Origin: Stenocarpella maydis
Lineage: Eukaryota; Ascomycota; Sordariomycetes; Diaporthales; Diaporthaceae
Direction: 5' to 3'
Assembly (NCBI GenBank): GCA_002270565.1
Contig: NQMI01000009.1
Coordinates: 124,001-188,000, forward strand
Length of the DNA: 64,000 bases
Shown: positions 23,115 through 33,370 of the stretch, piece by piece
How the letters are laid out: every line of letters starts with the position of its first letter
Position numbering within the stretch: the stretch's first letter is position 1
Program-made: the position numbers and the translations under genes
Notes under the pieces: model-generated
Told to the model about the DNA's origin: nothing
The model's database searches: none
The model's input: only the letters and a program-made list of their open reading frames with translations

Positions 23115-24910
23115 TTTGAATACAAGCTTTGATTTGTCCACCCAAGGCCTGCCATGGCCACTGTGTGTCCATCGCGGGGAGCTCTCTGATCATCACGTAG
23201 TCATTCCCCTGTAACTTGACCGTCATTCCCACCCAACCATTTGGCCCACAGAACCTACGCTGTTACTTTCGATGAACAGGCGAGTCTAATGTAATCAAGT
23301 TGGACATCCGTCGTAGGACCAACATTCTGGACGCCCGTGACATAACCAATGCTATGTTAATTGACCTTTTGCCTGAGGTTCTAATCTGGTAACCAACGGT
23401 GCTGGAGGTCCATCTTCGGTTGAGTACAGCCAGCCAGCCAACCAGCGGCGCTCATTCGCCTTTGAGTCCGGAGAGTGTGAGACAAATTCTCCCATTCACT
23501 TCGGGCCATTCATTGTTTCATTCACAAGATTACCTCATTGTGCTGTTCGTATCAGCCTAAGGGTCTTCTACCCTTCCAGGTCATACGAGACATGTCTCTT
23601 GATCTTTGATACCTTCAGAAAAACATGAAAAGAGCGTTAACGGAACTTCGCTGCTTGGCGACTAGACGCATCACAACTTCAATGGGGTTTTTTAAATGCC
23701 TAGCTGGTTTTAATTTTAATTTAAACGCTATACCCTATTTTTACTTTAAAAAAGAGCGATGAATATTAAAGCCAAGGTTAGTTACTAGAAAAGTCTGGAT
23801 AGTATATTCGTTGCTACAGCACGAGGTGGGCCTGAAGACAAGATTCGCACATCACCCGAAGACAACCGTCACCATGACTTGAACATTTGTATCCTCGCTG
23901 TTCACTTGATTCAAAGGCTGGGTCTTTGAGCGTTCACGACTGTACGAAGGGACCGCGGCAACTCCTTTTTTTTTTAAGGGAATTATGGCCGGATTAAAAA
24001 CGAAACCGGCTTATTTCAAAGTAACACTGCTGAGGCTACCAACCGTTAGTATACATTTCCACTTTCCCCTTTGAGCTTTTCTATTTCGGTTTGACAGTCT
24101 TATTATAAATGAATAAATACTGCGTAAAACGCTCATTTGCCTGCATCTAGGCAGGTACGTAGCTGGATAAAGGGTGATCTATAGAAAACTTTCATACTTT
24201 TAAAACCTTTTATTATGCTAGCCTCCTTATAAGGCTATAACTATCTTCTCGGTGATAGTCTATAATGTTTTGAACCTATTCTTATTGGCACCGTATTTTA
24301 TTATCTAGCGCCTGGTCTTTAAGCATTTACCACTATATGAAGGGACTTCTACAGCCCCTTTTTCCGCCAAAGAAAATAGAAAAGGAATTGTGTTGGGGTT
24401 CCAAACGATACCTACTAGGGTCGTTTTGCATCAAGACAGTGGAGTAACCAGTGACATTTATATCGTCGCCAAAGTGAAGCAACCCAGGGAGATAATTCAA
24501 CCATTCCAAATGCATCATGGGGCTCTTGGCGTCTCCCCCTCATGGACGACGTACGGATACCACCGAGCATAGCTGATAGCTGTTCGGCTGACGCTATACC
24601 GAAGCTATATTGCGGCACGATTCCCACCTTCCCATGTAGAATGCAGATCCACCCGCGCCAACCCGCTTCTGGTATTCTTGGCAACACCACCAGTCACGCT
24701 CTGTGGGTACGGACTTGCGTGCCGAGAAGACAGAGGGACCTGGAACATGGCGCACCGGAAATTCGATGGCGACATGGCATCGCCATCTTTCATACCGAGG
24801 CCTGCCTACAGGTTCCACGACTGCATGCAGGTACAAAATGGGCTCCAGGTGCTTGCTGAATGTCGGTGGTCCGTGATGGATGTCACCCCAGCCCTTCCAC
24901 TCTTTTCAGA
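23115..24910. other. Gene-poor AT-rich island (about 23690-24370)
   Basis: 1.8 kb without genes. Between about 23690 and 24370 the DNA is rich in TpA and poly-A/T tracts, unlike its flanks. It contains two diverged direct copies of a roughly 53-bp sequence (see the repeat entry). This is consistent with a decayed, RIP-affected repeat. The final 300 bases are of normal composition and lead into the lyase gene. Confidence 0.55.
23918..24363 (+). repeat. Diverged direct repeat pair, about 53 bp (23918-23970 and 24311-24363)
   Basis: The two copies align over GGTCTTTGAGCGTTCACGAC in the first and GGTCTTTAAGCATTTACCAC in the second, then both continue through GAAGGGAC to a run of T. Most differences between them are G-to-A or C-to-T. 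The two copies sit about 390 bp apart in an AT-rich island and could be the ends of a small dead element. Confidence 0.5.
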
Positions 24911-27703
24911 ATGCTGAGATCTGTGCTTGGCTTGTACGGCCTGCTCAGTACCGCGGCCGCTGCCACGGACTCAGTCAAGGTCAAGTGGCTCGAAGGCACT
25001 CCCAACTACCTTGGAGGAGTTACCTTTGGTCTGCCATGGCCCCGTGGACAGCATCTGGCGGACGCCACGACCTTCAGCGCTTCGGGTGATGCTCAGTTGC
25101 AGTCATGGGTCACTGCAGTCTGGCCGGATGGCTCCTTAAAATGGACCGGACATGCGCTTGGTGCAAGTGACTCACCTGCCGACGAGTACACCATCACTGC
25201 ATCTGGCTCAGGGAACGCGACTTCATCCCGCCTGAGACGACAAGGCGGTGACAGCACCTCCGGCCTCCAGGTTACCGACTCAGATGGCCAGATTGTTGTC
25301 AACACTGGCAAGGTTAGGGCAATGTTTCCCAAGTCAGGCAATATTCTGGTGTCAAGCATCGAGGCAGGCGGCAGGGTCGTCGGAAAAAATGGCCGTCTGG
25401 TCCTGAGGTCTCAGAGTGGTACGCCTGACGATGACGAGGACGGAAGGCCAAGTGATATCGAGTACTTCAGCTTCGCCAGCAAGATCTACAATGCCACTGT
25501 TTCGGGGGACAACACCGCGCGCGCACTTGTAACCGTGCAAGGAATCCATTCTGCAGTTGATGGAGACGCACACAGTGACTGGCTACCTTTCACCCTACGA
25601 TTCTATCTCTACTCAGGCTCTGAGGCCATCCGGATCATCCACACCATCATCTACGATGGCGAGTCCACCACAGACTTCATCACAGGACTCGGTGTCCGAT
25701 TTGACGTGCCTCTGGCCGGTGAGGAGCAGTATAACCGTCATGTCCGCATTGCAGGTGTTGATGGTGGTCTGCTGCACGAGGCAGTCCAGGGAATTACCGG
25801 TCTTCGCCGTGACCCGGGTGCTGATGTCCGGTCTGCCCAATTCAACGGCACTGAGACACCGGACAAGGCGACCTGGGACCAGAGGGTTACCACCCGCCTG
25901 CGGTGGATCCCCACCTGGAGCGACTACAGGCTCACCCAGCTTTCACCGGATGGCTTTAACCTCAAGAAGCGCACCAAGGCTGGGCAGAGCTGGGTCAAGA
26001 TCCCGGGTGGCACGCGCTCCGGAGGTCTTGCTTATCTCGGTGGCTCCTCTGTCGGTGGTCTTGCCCTTGGGCTGCGTGACTTTTGGAAGAAGTATCCTAC
26101 GAGCTTGGATATCTCCAACGCCGCCACAGACACTGGATCCATCACGCTGTGGCTTTATAGCCCTCAGGCTGAGCCCCTCGATCTGCGACCGTACCATGAC
26201 GGGCTTGGTCAAGATACCTACGCAAAACAGTTGGATGCTCTCGAGATCACTTATGAAGACTATGAGGACAAGTACAACACGCCGTATGGGGTGGGCCGTA
26301 CCAACGAGCTGTTCTTGTATGCCTTTGCCAGTACTCCGTCTGCTGATACTCTTTCGTCTCTCACCAACCACACAAACAACCCCCCCGTCTTGATTCCCGA
26401 GCCCGAGTACATCCGCGACACCAAGGCTATTGGCAGCTACTGGGATGTCCCAGGCTCCCCGGTGGACTCTGCAGAGGCGCAGAAGATTGAACACAACATG
26501 GACTTCCTCATCAGGTTCTACGAAGGTCAGGTTGAGCAGCGCCGGTGGTACGGATTCTGGGATCACGGCGACATTATCCACACCTACGATGACGACCGCC
26601 ACCAGTGGCGATACGACGTCGGCGGCTACGCCTGGGACAACTCGGAGCTGTCGCCTGACCTGTTCTTCTGGGGCCACTTCCTCCGCACCGGCCGCGCAGA
26701 CGCATACCGGCTGGCCCACGCCCAAGCCCGCCACGGCGGTGAGGTCGACTCGTACCATCTCGGAAACTTCACCGGCCTCGGGACGAGACACGGCGTCCAG
26801 CACTGGGCCGACAGCGCAAAGCAGGCCCGTATCTCCACGCCGGTGTACAGGAAGACGTTCTTCTACATCTCTGGCGGCGACGAGCGCACCGGCGACCTGG
26901 TCCGCGAGGTGCAAGAGGCCGCCAGGGCCTTTGTCCTCGTCGACGCCCGCCGCAAGGTCCGCGCCCCGGACGTCATCTACAAGCCCGACCCAGCAGCGCT
27001 GTACCTCGACTTCGGCACCGACTGGGCCGGCCTCGCGCAGGCCTACCTGATCGAGTGGGAGCGGCGCGGCCCGGGCTGGGAGGAGGCCCGCGACAGGATC
27101 ACCGAGGCGCTGAGGACGTACCCCAGGCTCAAGAACGGCTTCGTGACCGGCGAGGCGCTGTACAACTCGCACACGGGCGCCTGGGCACCGCCGCCCACCG
27201 ACCCCTCCAACAGCGGCAGCATCACCGTGTCCCACCTCTCGGGCGTCTTTGGCGTCCTCGAGACCATCGACCAGATAGTCGACCACTTCGGGCTGGAGGG
27301 GCGCAACATCACGCAGCCCTTCTACGACGCGTTCCTCGACTACTGCTACTACTACGGCGCCCCCAGGGCCGAGCAGGCGGCGCGGTACGGCAGGGACTTT
27401 GGGAATCTCAACCTCAAGCAGGGCCACTCGCGGTTTACTGCCTACGTCGCCAACAGGCGCCAGAATGCCACCCTGGTGCCCCGGGTCTGGTCCGAGTACC
27501 TCGGCGACGGCAGCAAGGACGGCCTCGCGCCCGGTGCGCCCTGGAAGACGGAGCGCTTCGATGGCAGTGACGTCCTCATCCCTGTCGACGAGGCCAAGTG
27601 GGTTAGCACCAACGCTGCTGCGCTCTACGGAGTAGCTGGTTTCGAGAACTTGGCTTTGGTGGGTGCTCCAGATGTTTTGAGCATTGGGGACTCGACTACC
27701 TGA
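24911..27703 (+). CDS. Secreted exo-rhamnogalacturonan lyase-like enzyme (PL26 / YetA-like)
   Basis: Predicted extracellular polysaccharide lyase that removes terminal units from the rhamnogalacturonan I backbone of pectin by beta-elimination. Single exon, 930 aa, in the size range of the PL26 family. Start chosen at 24911 because it gives a clean signal peptide (MLRSVLGLYGLLSTAAAA); an in-frame upstream codon at 24860 does not. Seen: N-terminal barrel region starting VKWLEGTPNYLGGVTFGLPW and WPDGSLKWTGHAL, a central beta-sandwich (about 280-500), and a C-terminal helical toroid with WYGFWDHGDIIHTYDDD, WRYDVGGYAWDNSE, and RHGVQHWADSAKQARIS. This order is that of the RIFT-barrel / beta-sandwich / alpha-alpha toroid architecture. 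Several N-glycosylation sequons occur. No membrane anchor. Confidence 0.88.
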   Translation: MLRSVLGLYGLLSTAAAATDSVKVKWLEGTPNYLGGVTFGLPWPRGQHLADATTFSASGDAQLQSWVTAVWPDGSLKWTGHALGASDSPADEYTITASGSGNATSSRLRRQGGDSTSGLQVTDSDGQIVVNTGKVRAMFPKSGNILVSSIEAGGRVVGKNGRLVLRSQSGTPDDDEDGRPSDIEYFSFASKIYNATVSGDNTARALVTVQGIHSAVDGDAHSDWLPFTLRFYLYSGSEAIRIIHTIIYDGESTTDFITGLGVRFDVPLAGEEQYNRHVRIAGVDGGLLHEAVQGITGLRRDPGADVRSAQFNGTETPDKATWDQRVTTRLRWIPTWSDYRLTQLSPDGFNLKKRTKAGQSWVKIPGGTRSGGLAYLGGSSVGGLALGLRDFWKKYPTSLDISNAATDTGSITLWLYSPQAEPLDLRPYHDGLGQDTYAKQLDALEITYEDYEDKYNTPYGVGRTNELFLYAFASTPSADTLSSLTNHTNNPPVLIPEPEYIRDTKAIGSYWDVPGSPVDSAEAQKIEHNMDFLIRFYEGQVEQRRWYGFWDHGDIIHTYDDDRHQWRYDVGGYAWDNSELSPDLFFWGHFLRTGRADAYRLAHAQARHGGEVDSYHLGNFTGLGTRHGVQHWADSAKQARISTPVYRKTFFYISGGDERTGDLVREVQEAARAFVLVDARRKVRAPDVIYKPDPAALYLDFGTDWAGLAQAYLIEWERRGPGWEEARDRITEALRTYPRLKNGFVTGEALYNSHTGAWAPPPTDPSNSGSITVSHLSGVFGVLETIDQIVDHFGLEGRNITQPFYDAFLDYCYYYGAPRAEQAARYGRDFGNLNLKQGHSRFTAYVANRRQNATLVPRVWSEYLGDGSKDGLAPGAPWKTERFDGSDVLIPVDEAKWVSTNAAALYGVAGFENLALVGAPDVLSIGDSTT

Positions 27704-27843
27704 TGGAGAATTTGCTTCTTTGTGCAATCAGAACTGATGATAGTGGGAAATACTCGTAAATAAAAAATATCAAATCAATTGACTATGTATATCAGAATAA
27801 TATGGCATTTGGCCTTGGCTCCTCCTAACTTCACCTGATCCGT

Positions 27844-28068
27844 TCAAGCCCTCCTCAACAGCCTCGATGATTTAATGACACCGCTGGCACTGGTGATATC
27901 AAGCTGCAGGACACGGACGGCAGACAGACCCGAGACTTTTGACATGGTTTTGAGGCTGCGAGACGTGGCGAGGACTGGATAGTCCCGCTCGTGGAAAGTC
28001 GCTGCCAGTGAGGCGCCAAGGCCCTCATCAGTGCATCCAGTAATCAGTACTGACTGCTGGGAAGTCAT
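27844..28068 (-). pseudogene. Truncated short-chain dehydrogenase/reductase fragment
   Basis: A 74-codon frame with the N-terminal Rossmann signature of an SDR: VLITGCTDEGLGASLAATF (TGxxxGxG), then PVLATSRSL and VLQLDITS, as in 1-acyl-DHAP-reductase-like SDRs. It ends by a stop after about 70 residues, and the remaining 180-200 residues with the catalytic YxxxK are absent; the lyase gene's 3' end follows within 140 bp. It is therefore a gene remnant, not a working enzyme. A very short expressed peptide cannot be excluded. Confidence 0.7.
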
Positions 28069-28670
28069 CGTGGGGTTTGGCTTAGGGATATCCCGACCTA
28101 GATGTGTGAATCAATAACGGGTTTGAATTAGGCAGGGTGATGCCGCAATATTAGGGCTTTAGTTCTCCAATAGCGCTCATCCTTGTTCTGTTCCTCTTTC
28201 TAATTGGTCCACCGCAACCAACACATGTAAGTGTGGGCGCTATTGTACCCGCTGTAACCTCGTCAAATTAGGCGACCTGGGCAAGCAGCGACAAGCTTAT
28301 TACGTCAGTCGGTCACAGATTACGGAGACTGAACTCGATTTCAGGGTAGAACAAACGATACGGCACATGCGTCTGGTTGCAGAGCCTAAGTCAGTCCCCA
28401 TAATGCTATATCCACTGATATATGAAGACGGATGAACGCGACAAGAGTGTCCAGAAACTGTGTTGAGTTCCCATCTTTCAGTTGCAATGGATCGTACGAG
28501 CGAGGATCCGGCCATCAGATAGATGAGCAGAGGCGGTTCCCATTTCAACCACAGGAAATCTTTAACTAGCAACCCGTAAGTTGAAACCTTCCTCGTTATC
28601 GGCATGTTTCGCACCCTGGATCGGGGCCCGGAGCCGCTGCGTAAAAGACTGCACATGGTTGCAATGGCTA

Positions 28671-28931
28671 CTAGGTAAGCGGGTTTGCCTGAAGCCAATG
28701 GCCCCTGAAGTGCAGGATAGTAAGCCGAGAGACATGTTTGGGTGTCCACCAGTTTGCTAGATGGGCGATGCCTGCCATTGCAGCAAAGACAACAGTAGCA
28801 ATCTCAAGCTGGGTGACGGGCAGCCATGTGTCGTGGCGGACCATGACGCTGAGGACGATCCATACGACTTGCAGCACCGCCAGAGCCTTGAGGAGCTCTG
28901 CTCTTGTCTTCAATATCTGGTTAAGCCACAA
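28671..28931 (-). pseudogene. Fragment of a fungal multi-pass membrane protein
   Basis: The frame holds ELLKALAVLQVVWIVLSVMV, then LPVTQLEIATVVFAAMAGI and a WWTPKHVS end. The pattern (LLQ..W helix, LP.TQLE, second helix, WW.KP) is one I recall from large fungal integral membrane proteins of unknown function, where it forms two helices near the middle. No start-to-stop gene of the usual 400-600 residues can be built: flanking frames are closed or unrecognisable. It could be one exon of a badly predicted gene, but a remnant is more likely. Confidence 0.45.
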
Positions 28932-29920
28932 GCGTCATGTAACTACTCTTCCAAATCCTCACGCATCTCTTCGTAAAACTTAGTCCAGTTGATGGAGATT
29001 AATTGTGGTATTTTATTATTGACGGCAAGAAAAATCAAAGAAAAGAAAAGAGCGGGGCCTCGACTGCCTTTGAGACTACCTTTAATCAGGCAGTCTGAAG
29101 CCCGGTTGCTGCACGTGCGAATAAAACCACGTGCAGACGGTGCTTATTCTTGCTTTCTTCGAGCCGAGCGCAACGGTTTAATTCACATGAAGTGTCGGCA
29201 GTCAGTGAGGGGCTCGCGCATCGCAGGGGTTTACCTGGCTCACCACCACCAGTCGTCATGCCTGTCTATCACTGCCGTGACTCAAATCTGCCTAGCTTAG
29301 TAGTCAGCCTTGCGGGGGGGGGGGGACAAAAGCATTCCCCCAAGCCTAAACGACTGATGGATTTCCTTTTTCGTCCCACTCGGTGGATGGCATGGGCTTG
29401 GCGCACCAAGGGAATCGGACGACGCGCCTAGCTTGACCACTGCGTGGCAGATCCTCGTACCAGGACGGATTTGCATCCATCCCCTGTCTATCTTCGAATA
29501 GTGTTTTGCTCTGGCTTTCATTGGTGAGCGAGGATCGTACAACACTCTGTTACAGCTTCTCACACCAATAGAAGCACGCAAATGTGCGTGCATGGACTTG
29601 TTCATCCCCTGATCCTCCTTCACCGTTACATTGGGGCTACTGCATTTGCTCGTGGGGTTCAAGGGAGGTTGAGTAAAGCCGGAGTCGTAGGCCGAGATGT
29701 GGCCCTCGGCCAATTCCACCCTGGACGCCCGTGCAACCAAGTTGCAAGCCGAAGACTCTCAGATCTCTCTTCTGTGGGTGGGATCATGGTGTCTACGTCA
29801 CTCAAGGGCAGACTCTCAACTTACTTATATATAACCGCCCACGATGGGAGGTTTTCGCAATAGCCCTCTAAGCTGCAGTAGTACGAATCCACAGAAGAGT
29901 ATCTCTTCGCATTATCCAAG
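28932..29920. other. Intergenic region upstream of the lipase
   Basis: About 1 kb. It holds an inverted pair TGCACGTG (29110-29117) / CACGTGCA (29128-29135), each with a CACGTG E-box core, and a 12-G run at 29314-29325. The final 100 bases carry the lipase promoter. Confidence 0.5.
29826..29834 (+). promoter_or_regulatory. TATA box upstream of the lipase gene
   Basis: TATATATAA about 90 bp before the lipase ATG, followed by a short A/C/T-rich leader. A good positional match to a fungal core promoter. Confidence 0.55.
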
Positions 29921-31406
29921 ATGCATTGCTTGGGTGCTCTTCTAACCTTGCTGTCTTTATCAGGATCGCTGAATGCGACTCCGGTCCCGGTTCCTCATCC
30001 CATTACCACCCGCGTCAACGCCCGGCAGCTGAGCCTTCCGGGCCTTCTGGCCGGAGCGCAAAAGGGCAACCCGCCTACCTCAGTCGAGGATGCCAAAGCC
30101 AAATTAACCGCCATCTTTGGGAATGGCCAAAAGCTGCCCAATGTCATGCTTGGGAATGGCCAGAGTCCGCCCAATATCTTTGACTCTGCCGCCAGCTTGG
30201 TTACAAATGGCCTGGTCACCATGTCCGTCAGTGGCGTCACGGGCCTAGTCCTGGGCACCCTCACTGGGGAGAATAGCCAGGACAACGACAACCCGGATCC
30301 ACCAACAGCCATCTTCCCCCAGAAGGGAGCTTCAGATGCCCCGTACAGCCTGGACGAGAAGACGTTGCGCAAGGCTATCTACATACCCTCCGACTTCGCC
30401 GCCAAGGACAGCGCCGGCCAGCAGCCCATCGTCCTCCTACCCGGCACCGGAAACACGGGCTTCATCACTTTTCAGGGCAACTATATCAAGCTTCTAAAAG
30501 ATGACAACCGCTTCAATCCCGTTTGGGTCAATATACCCGGCTATCTCCTTGACGATGCCCAGACCAACGCCGAGTACGCGGCATACGCTATCAACTATAT
30601 CGGCGCCATGACCGGGAAGAAACTGGGTGTCATAGCCTGGTCGCAGGGCAACATCGATGCTCGTATGTATACTTCTTTTTGCAATAATACATACACCCTG
30701 GAGTTGTCGGAGCCTTTGTTGTCTCTACGGTCCTGTTGCAGTTCACTAAGGGGTTACAGAATGGGCTTACAAGTACTGGCCGTCGACTACCGAGGTGACG
30801 GCCGACCACATCGCCATCTCGCCCGACTACAAGGGCACGGTCCTGGCAAACCTGCTCTACCCCCTGTACTTGATCAACTCCCCCTCGGTGCTGCAGCAGA
30901 ACAAGGAGAGCGACTTCATCAACACCCTGCGCGCCGACGGCGGCGACTCGGCGTACGTGCCCACGACGAGCATCTACTCGGGTTTCATCGACGAGATCGT
31001 CCAGCCGCAGTCCGGGACGGACGCCTCTGCCTTCATCCTCGACGCCCGCGGCGTCGGCGCGACCAACAACGAGGTCCAGGTCCTCTGCAAGGACATGGAG
31101 GCCGACTCCCTCTACACCCACGAGGGCGTCCTGTACAACCCCATCGGCTACGCGCTCGCCATCGACGCCCTCACACATGACGGGCCGGGGCAGTTCAGCA
31201 GGGTCGGGACCGCCCCCTGCAATACCTACCTCGCACAGGGCCTCGACACGGACGACCTCCTCGCCACGGAGACGGCGCTACTGGTTGCGGGCGTCGCGCT
31301 TATCGCTCATTCGCCCAAGTCATATTCTGAGCCTCCTATCAAGGCGTACGCGAAGCAAACAAGGGGGAGGGGAGGTGGGGAGCGGGTGGGATTGAAGAAA
31401 GTGTGA
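29921..31406 (+). CDS. Secreted lipase of the Candida antarctica lipase B family
   Basis: Extracellular serine ester hydrolase (triacylglycerols or other esters). Exons 29921-30662 and 30760-31406 (97-nt intron) give 462 aa. Seen: signal peptide MHCLGALLTLLSLSGSLNA; oxyanion region IVLLPGTGNTGF; nucleophile motif AWSQG with Ser241 (not the common GxSxG, but as in CalB, where it is TWSQG); DYKGTVLA; acid Asp325 in DEIVQPQ; catalytic His368 in YTHEGV. The triad order and spacing fit the family. The mature N-terminus carries an extra region of about 120 residues before the CalB-like core, with two copies of an LGNGQ-type motif. A clear TATA box precedes the gene. Confidence 0.92.
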
Positions 31407-32076
31407 ATCATTTACTTGTTCAGCTGTGGTATGTCGAATGCCTCGTAACTTGTCTTTGAAACCTTTCGTGTATATTATCATTACCTCCTGTATGGGGCAG
31501 GCTCCGGATGTGAGTGACACTGGTTCTCGTTAACCGTACATGATTTCTTGAACAAAGCCTCTCCTTTTTACTGTAAATACGTATTCCGAGTGATGCTGCT
31601 AGTATTTAATTATGTTAATTCAAGTTGAGAAGTATTTTTACAAAAGGGAGGGACCTTTAAAAGCTCTGAGAAAGGGGTTTTGCCGTAGTGAATACAGTTT
31701 TTATATAACTACTAGTCCGTAAACCAGAACCTCTTAATCAAAAAGAAGCTTGGTTTTATCATGTGGCGGGAATCTGGTAGCTTTCTTGTTTGTAAGCAGA
31801 GTTATCAGTAGCTTGCGCCCTTGGTGACAGAGGAGAGCCAGCTAGTATTATTAATCCGACAATAACGGATTACACTATACGTAGCTGGTTTTATTCTTAA
31901 TCTGATCATAATACTCTTATATGTATGCAAGAGGCACTATGCCTAAGTAACCGGGATAATTCACACTTCATAAGGCTGCCAGCCATACTGGTGCCACATT
32001 GCAGAGGGTAGAACCAGAAGCACAGTTTCCCTCAAGCCTGGTCCCCCTCATTGAATCCTAACTCAACTCATCCACC
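31407..32076. other. AT-rich intergenic region
   Basis: Low-GC stretch, most marked at 31560-31960, without coding frames. It includes a 7-bp inverted repeat TAATCCG/CGGATTA with a 7-nt spacer around 31852-31872. It may be a RIP-affected remnant; no element recognised. Confidence 0.45.
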
Positions 32077-33269
32077 ATGCCGGTTCCCAAGTCTTTCAAA
32101 GCAGCTACCTTTACAACTCCGGGTACCCGGCACTTTATTACTGATGCCTTCCTCCCGGCTCTGGAGTCCGGTGAGGTCGCCATCAAGGTCACGGCCACCG
32201 CTATCAATCCTGTGGACTGGAAAGTGCACGAGAATGGTGTTTTCCTGCCCGGGTATCCGGCGATCCTGGGCTCTGACGCAGCTGGCGAGATAGCTGCCCT
32301 GGGACCTGATGTTGAGGGTTTTGAAATTGGTACTCGGGTCTTCTTTCAGGGGATCATTGGGAAGTACGACTCTTCGACATTCCAGCAGTACACCAAGATG
32401 CCGGCTATTTTGGTCTCCAAGACGCCTTCCAATATCTCTGACGAACAGGCTGCTGGTGTTCACCTGGGTACCGTAGCGGCCGTTTCCTGTTTGTACGACA
32501 AGTCGGTAAGGTCTTGTAGAAGTTTCCTAAGCCATAGTCTCCACTCCACTCCACAAGACCAAAAGGGGTGATATGACCACTAACAGGTTCCTAGGGCTTC
32601 GGCCTTCCCGCTCCATGGGATGCAGGCGGTGATACGGCTGGCAAGGGCAATGCTACTGTCATCATCGGGGGAAGCTCATCCGTGGGTCAGTATGCCATCC
32701 AGCTGGCAAGACTGTCCGGATTCTCGCGCATCATCACAAATTCCAGTCATGCCCATGTGGAACACTTGAAGAGGCTCGGGGCACATATTGTGCTAGACCG
32801 TGCAACCCACTCGACACCAGAACACTTTCACCAGGCACTCGATGGTTTTCCTCTTCCTCTGGCCATTGATTCCATCGTCCACAGGTCCACTCTTTTGTTG
32901 GGGATCGAAACACTCCAGCTGGCCAAGACCCCAGGTGCTACCCTTGTCACAGCAGACAAAGAGGACTTGGTTGCCCTTGTCGAAGGAAAGAGTGGTGCCC
33001 TCGACTCTGAGATTACGGATCTGGCACAACGTGGACATGTAGTCCAGCTCAAGGGAATCGTCGGCATCGGTAGCTCTCCTTCGCTGAGGCATCTGAGTGA
33101 GCCGATGACCCGAGCTCTAGGCGGTGAGGATGGCTGGATAGCAAAGGGCCTCTTTGAGCCCAATCGACCAGTACTTGTCCCGGGAGGTCTATCGGCTCTA
33201 GATGAGGCCCTGGAGAAGAACAAGAACGGGGTTTCCGGGGTGAAGGTCGTCATTAGACCGTTTGAATGA
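32077..33269 (+). CDS. Medium-chain reductase, zinc-independent (enoyl-reductase / quinone-oxidoreductase type)
   Basis: NADPH-dependent oxidoreductase of the MDR superfamily; substrate not predictable. Exons 32077-32505 and 32595-33269 (89-nt intron) give 367 aa, the usual size. Seen: N-terminal catalytic fold with TATAINPVDWKVHENG and YPAILGSDAAGEI, AAGVHLGTVAA, and the cofactor-binding loop VIIGGSSSVGQYAIQLARL in exon 2. The cysteines that bind structural and catalytic zinc in alcohol dehydrogenases are missing, so this is the zinc-free branch that includes trans-acting enoyl reductases such as LovC. No polyketide synthase lies nearby, so a PKS partnership is not supported here. Exon 2 starts at GGC after CTAG to keep frame (YDKS joined to GFGLPAPW). 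Cytosolic. Confidence 0.9.
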
Positions 33270-33370
33270 CTAGAAGGAGTCGAAGAGGACGCACTTCATA
33301 CAGACACGCAGGCACAAATCTTTGCTTAGTTAAACGCGGTACCTAAACACGGGGAGCTGTTGCAGCAAGC

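Noticed and set aside
25943..27727. 594-codon open frame antisense to the PL26-type lyase
   Set aside because: The sense frame encodes a recognisable enzyme; the antisense product is Val/Gly/Ala/Arg-rich, as expected from GC-rich third positions on the other strand.
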